Assembly: GCA_030066595.1 (NCBI GenBank)
Contig: JASJBI010000022.1
Coordinates: 62,001 to 126,000, forward strand
Direction: 5' to 3'
Length of the DNA stretch: 64,000 bases
Source: Alphaproteobacteria bacterium
GTDB lineage: Bacteria > Pseudomonadota > Alphaproteobacteria > JAJFFI01
The position numbers and the translations under genes were made by a program. Below are positions 45,260-53,112 of this stretch, piece by piece (within the stretch, counting starts at the first letter, position 1; the number at the start of each line of letters is the position of its first letter). The notes beneath the pieces are model-generated. The model ran no database searches. It was not told the origin of the DNA and saw only the letters and a program-made list of their open reading frames with translations.

Positions 45260-45664
45260 CTAGCGGGGAACCTTGGGCTCCTTGGTCTCGGTCGGACCGC
45301 CCGCCTTCTTCCAGGCCGTGAAGCCGCCCTGGATGTGCGCGACCGGTGTGAGGCCCATGTCCTGGACCGTCTTGGCCGCGAGCGCCGAGCGCAGGCCGCC
45401 CGCGCAGAAGAATACGAACCGGTCGCCGCTGGCGAAGGCTTTCTTGGCGTAGGGGCTCTCCGGGTCGACCCAGAACTCCAGCATGCCCCGCGGCGCGTGC
45501 AACGCCCCGGGCATCGCCCCGTCCCGCCAAAGCTCCCGGATGTCGCGCAGGTCGACGAAGGTGACGCCCGTTTGCCCGTACAGCGCGATCGCGTCGTCCA
45601 CGCTCAGCGTCTCGATCTCCGCCTCCGCCTCGGCGACCAACTGTGTGATGCCTTTGGTGATCAT
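45260..45664 (-). CDS. rhodanese-like domain protein
   Basis: The product has 134 aa and is a single rhodanese domain: FVDLRDIRELWRDGAMPGAL, then FVFFCAGGLRSALAAKTV with the active-site Cys. It would carry persulfide sulfur or transfer it to an acceptor in the cytoplasm. The ATG at 45664 overlaps the upstream DUF126 stop as ATGA. It is the last gene of the DLH-AcnX-rhodanese operon and convergent with rarD (13 bp). Confidence 0.92.
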   Translation of the reverse strand: MITKGITQLVAEAEAEIETLSVDDAIALYGQTGVTFVDLRDIRELWRDGAMPGALHAPRGMLEFWVDPESPYAKKAFASGDRFVFFCAGGLRSALAAKTVQDMGLTPVAHIQGGFTAWKKAGGPTETKEPKVPR

Positions 45665-46107
45665 GTTGCGCCTCCCCCTGGTCCGTTGGCCATGATCCGT
45701 CCATCGCCCATCACGCGCAAGACCTCGCCTTCGGGCAGGTCGGCCATCGTATCGGCCGCCAGTTCGACCACCGGCAGCGTTGCGTAGCCCATCTCGCGGC
45801 CGACGATGACCCCGAGGGTGAGGATGGCGTCGACCTGCCCGAGCAGCAGGGCCGCGGGCGCCCGGCCGACGCGCATGAGTTCGAGGATGATGGCGCTCGA
45901 AGAGCTTGAGCCGATGGTCGCCGGGATGGCCAGCACCCGGCCGGCAATCTCGGCATCGTGCTGCGGATGGCGCGGGTCGGTGATGCGGCCGGTTGCCGGG
46001 TCCACCCCGCCCCAGAAGCTGATCGGTTCGGTCAGCCGGAGCAGCGGCCCGGCGGCGTCGCCCGCCACCAGGACGCGGCCGCGCTGCTCGGCGGCGGTCA
46101 GGCCCAC
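45661..46107 (-). CDS. aconitase X swivel subunit (DUF126)
   Basis: The product has 148 aa. Typical DUF126 stretches are ISFWGGVDPATGRITDPRHP, GRVLAIPATIGSSSSSAIIL (Ser-rich loop) and MADLPEGEVLRV. It supplies the swivelling domain that completes the active site of the AcnX dehydratase. The gene overlaps the catalytic-subunit gene by 10 bp, so both are made together. Confidence 0.92.
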   Translation of the reverse strand: MGLTAAEQRGRVLVAGDAAGPLLRLTEPISFWGGVDPATGRITDPRHPQHDAEIAGRVLAIPATIGSSSSSAIILELMRVGRAPAALLLGQVDAILTLGVIVGREMGYATLPVVELAADTMADLPEGEVLRVMGDGRIMANGPGGGAT

Positions 46108-47354
46108 AGGCTTTCGTCCCGGACCACCCGGCCGGTCTCCGCCGAGGCCACGCAGTCGGCCAGGCTGCCATAGATCACGTCGTAGCCCGTGTTGGCCGGC
46201 GTGTAGTGGGCGAACTTGCCCGAGTTGGTCATCAGCACGCCGCCGGCGGCCGGCAGGATCGGCGTGACCACGACGCAGGTGTCGGCGACGATCTCCACGC
46301 CGGCCGCGGCCAGGGGCTCGACTCGGCCGGCGTTCTCGAGCGTGCGCAGCACGCCGCGCCCGGTGCAGACGTAGAAGGGCACCGCAAACCGCTTGTCCCG
46401 CGCCAGGGCCTCGAGCGCGGCAAACTCGTCGAGGGAGAAATGCGGGCTGCCGAGCGCGACCGCGTCGATCCGCTCGTTTTGGCTGGTGGACAGCCGATCG
46501 CGGGCCGCGCGGACCATCTCGGCCGTCAGCTGGATGGTGTGCTTGGGCGGCTGGTCGCCGCAGGCGGCCGCGACGGTCGGCGCTTCCGGGGTGACGCCCG
46601 CGACATGGAACAACCCGACTGCGCCCGAGGAGGCGGCGGCCGCGCCCAGCGCCTTGAGGCGGTCCTCGCCGGTCTCCGCCGGCAGGCCGTCGATCACGGC
46701 CACCGCGCCACCGACTTCCGCGCCGAGCCAGCTGCCCAGCACCGGATAGAAGACGTCGGTCTGTTTGAGCGCGTCCGACAACCCGCCCGTCTCGATCAGC
46801 ACCGTGGCCCGGCGGTTCTGATCCAGATGCAGGCCGGCCAGCGGCGCGCGGGCGGTCAGCGCGCAGCAGATGTCTAAGAGATCCCCGTACCGGTCCGTGC
46901 GCGCGCCCAGCACCGAATTGGCGAAGGCGACCGCATTGGATTCACCCCAGGCGACATGCTCGCCCAGCTTCGGCCGGTGTCCCGCCTGGTAGGGCGCGCA
47001 GGTCCAGGTCGGCAGGCAGCCGAGCTTGGTGTAGGCCGTCATCTGCCGCTGGGCCATTGTCCGGCTGTGCTCGTCGCGGCGCACGATCTCGGGATGCAGG
47101 AGATCGAGGGCGCCGACGTTCAAGGTGGTCGGCACTTGCACGCGGCCGCCGCCTGCGACCAGACGCTCGGCGAACTCGACGCCGCTGTCGCCGTGGTAGA
47201 GACAGCCGTCGATGTGCGACGAGGCGATCTCGATCAGCCGCTCGGCCTCCATCACCTCGGCCATGTCGGCCAGGATGCGCATGGCCATGGCCGAGGCGGC
47301 GCCCTGCGCGCCGTCGGCGCAGGCCCGCTCCTCAGCGGTGAGCGCGAGGCTCAG
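46098..47354 (-). CDS. aconitase X catalytic subunit (DUF521), probable CTG start
   Basis: The product has 418 aa. AcnX signatures include SSHIDGCLYHGDSGVEFAER, LPTWTCAPYQAG and DICCALTAR, with Cys that could hold an Fe-S cluster, and TNSGKFAHYTPA near the end. Family members are cis-3-hydroxy-L-proline dehydratases and archaeal phosphomevalonate dehydratases. The first ATG (47288) lies inside the conserved N-terminus. Upstream in frame are LTAEER and GAQGAA, matching the family pattern LTxEE...Gx2G. The start is therefore CTG at 47354, overlapping the upstream stop as CTGA. Confidence 0.88.
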   Translation of the reverse strand: MSLALTAEERACADGAQGAASAMAMRILADMAEVMEAERLIEIASSHIDGCLYHGDSGVEFAERLVAGGGRVQVPTTLNVGALDLLHPEIVRRDEHSRTMAQRQMTAYTKLGCLPTWTCAPYQAGHRPKLGEHVAWGESNAVAFANSVLGARTDRYGDLLDICCALTARAPLAGLHLDQNRRATVLIETGGLSDALKQTDVFYPVLGSWLGAEVGGAVAVIDGLPAETGEDRLKALGAAAASSGAVGLFHVAGVTPEAPTVAAACGDQPPKHTIQLTAEMVRAARDRLSTSQNERIDAVALGSPHFSLDEFAALEALARDKRFAVPFYVCTGRGVLRTLENAGRVEPLAAAGVEIVADTCVVVTPILPAAGGVLMTNSGKFAHYTPANTGYDVIYGSLADCVASAETGRVVRDESLWA

Positions 47355-48016
47355 CCCACATGCTCCTTGAAGAAGGCGAGGGTCAGCTCCAGGGCCGCGG
47401 CCGCGCTGTCCGCGTGATAGCTGCCGCGCGCATCGCAGTTGAAGCCGTGCCCGGCGGGGAAGACATGGACCGGCACGTCCGGATGGGCGGCGCGGATCGC
47501 GTCCACGTCCGCCATCGGGATCCGGTCGTCATGTTCGCCGAAGTGGAGGATCACCGGAGCCCGCGGCTGCTCGTCCACCAGGCCGGCCGTGCCGCCGCCA
47601 TAGTAGCCTACCGACGGAATGCCGATCCGGGTCGCCGCCAGCCACGCCACGGTGCCGCCCCAGCAGTAGCCGACGCAGCCGACGGCACCGACCTCGGGGC
47701 GCAGCAGATCCGCCACCGCGCGGGTGTCTTGCACCGCGTCGTCCCAGCTGAGCTTCCCCATCAGGGCGCGGCCCGTCTCGATCTCCTCGGGCGTGTAGTC
47801 GAGCTCGACGCCTCTCTCGACGCGGTCGAACAGGGCCGGGGCCACGGCGACGTAGCCCGCCGCCGCGTAACCGTCCGTCACCGCGCGGATGTGATGGTTG
47901 ACCCCGAAGATCTCCTGCACCACGATGATGCCGCCGCGGGCCGCTCCCTCCGGAGCGGCCCGGTAGGCGTCGAACGCATGGCCGTCTTCGGCCGTCACGG
48001 TTATGGTTTGTCCCAT
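47351..48016 (-). CDS. dienelactone hydrolase family protein
   Basis: The product has 221 aa. The catalytic triad of dienelactone hydrolases is complete: Cys in GCVGYCWGGTVAW, Asp in FGEHDDRIP and His in FPAGHGFNCD. EIFGVNHHIRAVTDGYAAAG is family-typical. The enzyme opens enol-lactones or related esters in the cytoplasm. It is the first gene of an operon with split AcnX and a rhodanese. A decayed ychF 3'-end copy lies 14 bp upstream of its ATG, so this promoter region was rearranged. Confidence 0.92.
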   Translation of the reverse strand: MGQTITVTAEDGHAFDAYRAAPEGAARGGIIVVQEIFGVNHHIRAVTDGYAAAGYVAVAPALFDRVERGVELDYTPEEIETGRALMGKLSWDDAVQDTRAVADLLRPEVGAVGCVGYCWGGTVAWLAATRIGIPSVGYYGGGTAGLVDEQPRAPVILHFGEHDDRIPMADVDAIRAAHPDVPVHVFPAGHGFNCDARGSYHADSAAAALELTLAFFKEHVG

Positions 48017-48029
48017 GCGTCGCTCCCCC

Positions 48030-48095
48030 CAGGTTGAACCGGAAGCCTACCACGTCGGCACTCTGGACCATATTGTCCTGGCCTTGCTGGCGCAC
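48030..48095 (-). pseudogene. decayed remnant of ychF 3' end (outermost copy)
   Basis: Read leftwards, 22 codons give VRQQGQDNMVQSADVV...RFNL against MRQEGKDYVVQDGDVI...RFNV at the end of intact YchF: about 47 of 66 bases and 12 of 22 residues agree, with no gap. The end of the gene (RFN plus a hydrophobic residue) is aligned, but the stop codon has been lost. Short and diverged, yet it has the same orientation as the clear remnant at 52819. Confidence 0.6.
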
Positions 48096-48255
48096 GCGGC
48101 GACGGTGTTCGGCATTTTATTCGCGGCGGGGCAATTGAGCTTCGTCTGAGGCGTACACAGCGCGCCGAGTGGTTCAACAAACGCCTGTCCCGAAAGAACG
48201 CGTCGGGGCGCCGGCGCGCGGCCACCCCGACCCGTTCCAGTACATGGGCCCGTGA

Positions 48256-48726
48256 TCAGTCGTCGTAGAAGCGGCGGCTGTGGCGGCGGTGATGCGTCAG
48301 CTCATCCGCGGCCGCCTTCTGGTCGTCGCTGAGGACCGCATAGAAGTCCTCGAAGGCCGGCCGCACCGTCTCGATCACGGACAGGCCGGTGGCCATCATG
48401 ACCTCGGCGCGAGCCAGGCGCTCCGGCGGACTGGTCGGCCGGCCCGCCGCCTTGATCTCCTCGCAGCGCTCGGCGACCTGGCGGTCGCCGGCCTGCACGG
48501 CCTCGTTCAGGCTGTTCCAGGCCGGGAGCTGCGCCTCGGTCGGCTTGATCTCCTCGCGCGCCTTGTCCATGGCGCGGGTGATCCAGACCCCCCGCTCGGG
48601 GCCGCAGAAGCGCGCGAGCTTGTCCTCGCGCCAGTCGTTGTGGGCCGACGCCAGGGTTCCGGCCATCATGACGATGGTGGCGAAGCCGGCGAAGGCGCCG
48701 ACGATGGCGATGGTTCTGCCTTTCAT
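48256..48726 (-). CDS. Spy/CpxP-like LTxxQ-motif periplasmic protein
   Basis: The product has 156 aa. A signal peptide of about 28 residues (AIVGAFAGFATIVMMAGTLA) precedes a helical mature part with a repeated motif typical of the Spy/CpxP superfamily (PTEAQLPAWNSLNEAV, LSDDQKAAADEL). The C-terminus is His/Arg/Asp-rich (HHRRHSRRFYDD). Such proteins are periplasmic chaperones or metal-sensing inhibitors. It is divergent from a response regulator/sensor kinase pair, as is common for Spy-like and CnrX-like partners. Confidence 0.82.
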   Translation of the reverse strand: MKGRTIAIVGAFAGFATIVMMAGTLASAHNDWREDKLARFCGPERGVWITRAMDKAREEIKPTEAQLPAWNSLNEAVQAGDRQVAERCEEIKAAGRPTSPPERLARAEVMMATGLSVIETVRPAFEDFYAVLSDDQKAAADELTHHRRHSRRFYDD

Positions 48727-48910
48727 GGGATGTCTCCTCTGGTATCGCAGTGTGGTACTGCCTGCCGAGCCGCCACTCTAAGGAGCGATCTTTGCGTCCG
48801 TGTTTCGCGCCGACCCGGGATTTGTCGCAGTCGGTTTCCGGGCCGGGGGTTGTTACAGACTGTTACAAATTTCTCGCCGGGGTCCGGAACGCCGCGCTTA
48901 TAGTCCGGCC

Positions 48911-49624
48911 ATGGACAGCTCGCCGCATGTGCTGATCGTCGACGACGACGCGGAGATCCGGGACCTCCTGGGCCGCTTCCTCAGGAAGCATGGCTGCCGC
49001 GTGTCCACCGCGTCCGACGGGCGCGACATGGCCAGGGTCATGGGGTCGGCCCGGATCGACATCATCGTCCTCGACATCATGATGCCGGGCGAAGACGGCA
49101 TTTCGATCTGCCGACGGCTGCGCGCCACCTCGACCACGCCGATCATCATGTTGACGGCCATCGGCGACGACACGGACCGCATCATCGGGCTCGAGGTCGG
49201 GGCCGACGACTACCTGGCCAAACCGTTCAATCCGCGGGAGCTCTTGGCGCGCATCAAGGCCGTCTTACGCCGCACCGGCGCGCGGTTGGACGCGGACGGT
49301 CCGCGCGCCGTGCTGTGCTTCGAGGACTGGACGATCGATCCGGCGAAGCGGGAGCTGTCGAACGGAGACGGGGTCAAGGTGGACCTGACCGCGGGCGAGT
49401 TCGAACTGCTGCTCGCCTTCGCCGAGCATCCGCAACGGGTGCTGAGCCGGGACCAGCTCCTCGACTTGACCAAGGGGCGGGAAGCGGCGCCGTTCGACCG
49501 CAGCGTCGACGTGCAGCTCTCCCGCCTGCGCCGCAAGATCGAGGCCGATCCCAAGGATCCGCAGCTGATCAAGACGGTGCGCAGCGGCGGCTACATCTTC
49601 ACGCCGAAGGTCGAGACGTCATGA
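48911..49624 (+). CDS. OmpR/PhoB-family response regulator
   Basis: The product has 237 aa. The receiver domain has the acidic pocket (IVDDDAEI), phospho-acceptor Asp at residue 55 (VLDIMMPGEDG) and the conserved Lys in LAKPFNPRELLARIKAV. A winged-helix DNA-binding domain follows (DLTAGEFELLLAFAEHP, RSVDVQLSRLRRKIE). The ATG at 48911 gives the normal N-terminus; longer in-frame starts would run into the promoter. Its stop overlaps the kinase start as ATGA. Confidence 0.96.
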   Translation: MDSSPHVLIVDDDAEIRDLLGRFLRKHGCRVSTASDGRDMARVMGSARIDIIVLDIMMPGEDGISICRRLRATSTTPIIMLTAIGDDTDRIIGLEVGADDYLAKPFNPRELLARIKAVLRRTGARLDADGPRAVLCFEDWTIDPAKRELSNGDGVKVDLTAGEFELLLAFAEHPQRVLSRDQLLDLTKGREAAPFDRSVDVQLSRLRRKIEADPKDPQLIKTVRSGGYIFTPKVETS

Positions 49625-51048
49625 GGCGTTTCTGGCCGGGCGGGGTGGCGAGCCGGGTCGCGCTGATCCTGCTGTTCGGCCTGTTCGCCCTGCAGGCGAT
49701 CAGCATGCTGTTCTATGTGCGCGACCGGGCGGACGCCACCTTCCGCGTGTTCGCGGAATCGGTGGCCGACCGCATCGTTGCGGTGACCGAGCTGATGGAG
49801 GCGACGCCCGCCGCGGGCCGGCCGCAGCTGATCCGCTCCATCACCAGCCCGACCCTGTTCGTCCAGACGCTGGAGCAACGGCCCAAGCCCCTGGGCGCCC
49901 CGGTCCGGGTGGAGCGCGAGGTGCGGCGCTATCTCGAGGCGCTCGGCGACCGGCCGCTGCAGGTCGACTTCAGATGGCGGCGGCACCGGCACTGGCACGA
50001 CGACGAGGACGACGATGGCAGGGAGGACCGTGAAGACCGAGAAGACCGGGAGCGCGAGCTCGGCGACGAAGCGGACCCCTGGCCGGCGCCCGATCTGCTG
50101 CCCAGCCGCGAGAAGATCGCCATCACGGTGGGCATGCTAAACGGCGGCTGGATCCGCTTCGTCGTCTCGTCCGAAGAGACCTCGCTGGTGTGGGCGACGC
50201 GCATGGGGTTCTGGGTCACGCTCACCGCGATCATCATCGCCGTGTTCGCCTGGTGGGCGGCGCGCCGGGTGACCAAGCCGCTGACCGTGTTCGCGGCGGC
50301 GGCCGACCGGCTCGGCGTGGACGTGAACGCCCCACCGCTGCCGGAGGCGGGATCGCGCGAGCTGCGTCAGGCGACTCGGGCCTTCAACCGCATGCAGGAC
50401 CGGCTCAAGCGTTTCGTTGACGATCGCACCCAGATGATCGCGGCCATCTCGCACGACCTGCGCACGGCGCTGACGCGCCTGCAGTTGAGGGCCGAGTTCA
50501 TCGACGACGCCGAGCAGCAGAAGAAGGCGCTCGCCGACATCGAGGACATGAAGACGATGCTCGAGGCAACCCTGTCCTTCGCGCGCGACGATGCGGCACG
50601 GGAATCGCGCGCCCAGGTCGACCTCGCCTCGATGCTGCAAAGCCTGTGCAGCGACATGGTCGACGCCGGGAAGGCGGCGACCTACCGGGGACCGGACCGG
50701 CTGGTCTTCGACTGTCGGCCGGTCGGCATGCGCCGGGCGCTCGCCAATCTGATCGACAACGCCGCGAGCTACGGGCAGGAGGCCGAGGTGACGTTGGAGG
50801 AAGACGCGACCGAAGTGCGCGTTGTGGTGGCCGACCGTGGACCCGGCATTCCGGACGACAAGAAGGATCGGGTGTTCGCGCCGTTCTTCCGGCTCGAGGC
50901 CTCGCGCAGCCGCGACACCGGCGGCACCGGACTCGGCCTCGCCGTGGCGCGCACCATCGTGCGCGGGCATGGCGGCGACATCGCGCTCGAGGACCGTCCC
51001 GGCGGCGGCCTGGTGGCGCGCGTGACGCTGCCGCGGGCGACGGGTTGA
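49621..51048 (+). CDS. membrane sensor histidine kinase with His/acid-rich periplasmic tract
   Basis: The product has 475 aa. TM1 is about residues 12-33 and TM2 about 192-214. The periplasmic part contains RHRHWHDDEDDDG at about residue 119 and a further Glu/Asp/Arg run to about 150. A HAMP linker follows, then HisKA with phospho-acceptor His at about residue 278 (AISHDLRTALTRL), and HATPase with the N box NLIDNAASYG and G1 box DRGPGIPD. The charged tract suggests binding of cations or metals. Paired with the response regulator and probably controlling the divergent Spy-like gene. Confidence 0.93.
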   Translation: MRRFWPGGVASRVALILLFGLFALQAISMLFYVRDRADATFRVFAESVADRIVAVTELMEATPAAGRPQLIRSITSPTLFVQTLEQRPKPLGAPVRVEREVRRYLEALGDRPLQVDFRWRRHRHWHDDEDDDGREDREDREDRERELGDEADPWPAPDLLPSREKIAITVGMLNGGWIRFVVSSEETSLVWATRMGFWVTLTAIIIAVFAWWAARRVTKPLTVFAAAADRLGVDVNAPPLPEAGSRELRQATRAFNRMQDRLKRFVDDRTQMIAAISHDLRTALTRLQLRAEFIDDAEQQKKALADIEDMKTMLEATLSFARDDAARESRAQVDLASMLQSLCSDMVDAGKAATYRGPDRLVFDCRPVGMRRALANLIDNAASYGQEAEVTLEEDATEVRVVVADRGPGIPDDKKDRVFAPFFRLEASRSRDTGGTGLGLAVARTIVRGHGGDIALEDRPGGGLVARVTLPRATG

Positions 51049-51229
51049 AGCGGCTGAGGACCATGTCGGCAGTCGCTCGGCCGGCCAATTGAGCATTGTC
51101 CGAGGCGCCCTGCGAAGACCGCGCCGGTGGGTTTTGTCACAGCACGGTGAAAAATCGTTCGCGTAACATCGCATCAGGTGGCTATGTAATAATGCATAGT
51201 CTGCAGACTGGCGCATGAAGGAGGCCATC

Positions 51230-51871
51230 ATGGCTGGAATTGATTGGCGCTTCGAGGCGGTGGAACTGGCGACCTGCAATTGCGATTTCAGTTGCCCCTG
51301 TCAGTTCAACGCATTGCCGACCCATGGCGATTGCCGCGCGGCGGTCGGCTACCGGATCGACAAGGGCCATTTCGGCGACACGGCCCTCGATGGCGTCGTC
51401 TTCGCCGCGCTCTGGGCCTGGCCGGGCGCCATCCACGAGGGCAGCGGCGAGGCCTGGTTGATCGTCGACGAAGGTGCGAGCGAGGCGCAGCGCAAGGCGA
51501 TCGAAGCGCTGTTCCACGGCGAGGAAACGGAACCGGGCGCCAACATCTTCAGCGTCTTCACCAATGTCGTCGACACCTACCATCCCACGCACACCGCCAG
51601 CATCGCGTTCGAGGCGGATGTCGAGGAAAGACGCGGTAGCTTCTCCATCCCGGGCGTGATTGAGGCGCAGAGCGAGCCGATCAAGAACCCGGTGACGGGC
51701 GACCCCCATCACGTGCGGGTGACGCTGCCGCACGGCTTCGAATACCACGAGGCAGAATATGCGAGCGGCCGCGCGACCACCGGGGACAGCCCCATCGCGC
51801 TCGACTACAGCGACAGCCATGCGCATTTCGCCTATCTGACCTGGACCCCGACCGGCCCCGTTCACGCCTGA
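51230..51871 (+). CDS. DUF1326 domain protein with N-terminal Cys cluster
   Basis: The product has 213 aa. The N-terminal CNCDFSCPCQF (Cys 16, 18, 22, 24) plus Cys 35 form a candidate metal- or redox-active cluster; the family is DUF1326. The ATG at 51230 follows AAGGAGG by 5 bp, deciding it over the ATG at 51215. No signal peptide. It is followed after 37 bp by its usual partner, DUF2182, and preceded by a two-component system. Function undescribed to my knowledge. Confidence 0.88.
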   Translation: MAGIDWRFEAVELATCNCDFSCPCQFNALPTHGDCRAAVGYRIDKGHFGDTALDGVVFAALWAWPGAIHEGSGEAWLIVDEGASEAQRKAIEALFHGEETEPGANIFSVFTNVVDTYHPTHTASIAFEADVEERRGSFSIPGVIEAQSEPIKNPVTGDPHHVRVTLPHGFEYHEAEYASGRATTGDSPIALDYSDSHAHFAYLTWTPTGPVHA

Positions 51872-51908
51872 CCCGGCGCGGAGGCGAGGAGAGCGCGACA
51901 GCGCTTGA

Positions 51909-52811
51909 ATGCCACCCCGCCGGAGCGGTAAACCGTCGGAGACGAGCGTTTTGGAAAGAGGCGCCGGCTTGACCATCGATCAGGCTTTGCAGGGGGCCCT
52001 CAAGCGCGACCGCATGATCGTGCTGGCCGCGCTGGCCGCGGTTATGCTCTTGTCCTGGGCCTATATCCTGGCCGGCGCCGGCATGGGCATGTCGGCCCTT
52101 GAGATGACCCGGATGAGCGGGGCTCCGGGCGAGGCGGCCGCCGGCGGATCCGGCGCGGCGTCTATGGGCATGGGCATGATGACGCCCGCGAGCTGGGGTT
52201 TCGCTTACGCGGCGCTGATGTTCTTCATGTGGTGGATCATGATGATCGCCATGATGCTGCCGAGCGCGACGCCCATGATCCTGCTGTTCGCCACGGTCAA
52301 CCGCAAGCAGCGCGACCGGGGCAACGCTTATGTCTCGACCGGCATCTTCGCGTCCGCCTATCTCCTCGCCTGGGCCGGGTTCAGCCTGGTCGCCGTGGCC
52401 CTGCAATGGGGCTTCGAGCGGCTGGCCTGGCTGTCGCCGATGATGGTCAGCACCAGCGCGGTTCTCGGCGCGTTCTTGCTGCTGGCCGCGGGGCTCTACC
52501 AGCTCACGCCGGTCAAGCAGGCCTGCCTGAGGCACTGCCGCTCGCCGCTCCATTTCATCTCCAGCCGGTGGCGCACGGGCCGGGGCGGCGCCTTGATCAT
52601 GGGCCTGGAACACGGCGCCTTCTGCGTCGGCTGCTGCTGGTTCCTGATGGGGCTATTGTTCTTCGGCGGGGTGATGAATCTCTACTGGATCGCGGGCCTT
52701 GCCCTCTTCGTCCTGCTCGAGAAGACGATCCCGGCGGGGCACTGGCTGGGCTACGCCACCGGCCTGGCACTGATGGCCTGGGGCGGCGTGGTGCTGGTCC
52801 GAGCCTTCTGA
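51909..52811 (+). CDS. DUF2182 integral membrane protein, Met-rich
   Basis: The product has up to 300 aa with about seven membrane helices. Met is very abundant in the first third (AGMGMSALEMTRMS, SMGMGMMTP, FFMWWIMMIAMMLPSATPM), and a CxxHC-like LRHCRSP and EHGAFCVGCCW follow in later helices. DUF2182 proteins are described as predicted metal-binding membrane proteins. An ATG start at 51909 lacks a good ribosome-binding site; TTG at 51969 with GGAAAGAGG upstream is an alternative giving about 280 aa. It pairs with DUF1326. Confidence 0.85.
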   Translation: MPPRRSGKPSETSVLERGAGLTIDQALQGALKRDRMIVLAALAAVMLLSWAYILAGAGMGMSALEMTRMSGAPGEAAAGGSGAASMGMGMMTPASWGFAYAALMFFMWWIMMIAMMLPSATPMILLFATVNRKQRDRGNAYVSTGIFASAYLLAWAGFSLVAVALQWGFERLAWLSPMMVSTSAVLGAFLLLAAGLYQLTPVKQACLRHCRSPLHFISSRWRTGRGGALIMGLEHGAFCVGCCWFLMGLLFFGGVMNLYWIAGLALFVLLEKTIPAGHWLGYATGLALMAWGGVVLVRAF

Positions 52812-52818
52812 CCTCCGC

Positions 52819-53010
52819 CTACAGGTTGAAGCGGACCAGGATCACGTCGCCGTCCTTGACCACATAGTCCTATCCTTCCTGGCGCATCTTGCCGGCGTCC
52901 CGCGCGCCCTGTTCGCCGCCGCAGGCGATGAAATCCTCGTATGAAACCGTCTCGGCCTTGATGAAGCCGCGCTGGACGTCCGTGTGGATCACGCCCGCGG
53001 CCTCGGGCGC
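52819..53010 (-). pseudogene. ychF 3'-end remnant with internal stop
   Basis: This 192-bp stretch aligns without gaps to 56044-56235, the 3' end of intact ychF, with about 15 differences. It reads [20 protein letters not shown]... and ends in RFNL plus TAG, but the Lys codon after GKMRQEG has become TAG. It has no start or GTPase domain. It lies 8 bp after the DUF2182 stop and in the same orientation as ychF, about 3.2 kb away. Confidence 0.93.
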
Positions 53011-53112
53011 GGCCGCGTCCGCCAATCCGTCCGTCCTGTGGCGTTGCTCACAGCTTCGCCGGGCCATCCCGACTAGCATTGCCAACGTCAACGTTCGCAG
53101 AGGGGACGCACC

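Noticed and set aside
51044-51110. Fourth ychF 3'-end remnant after the sensor kinase
   Set aside because: It shares GTTGAAGCGG and parts of the following sequence with the other copies, but needs a large gap to align, so it is not listed as a feature and only mentioned as a hint.
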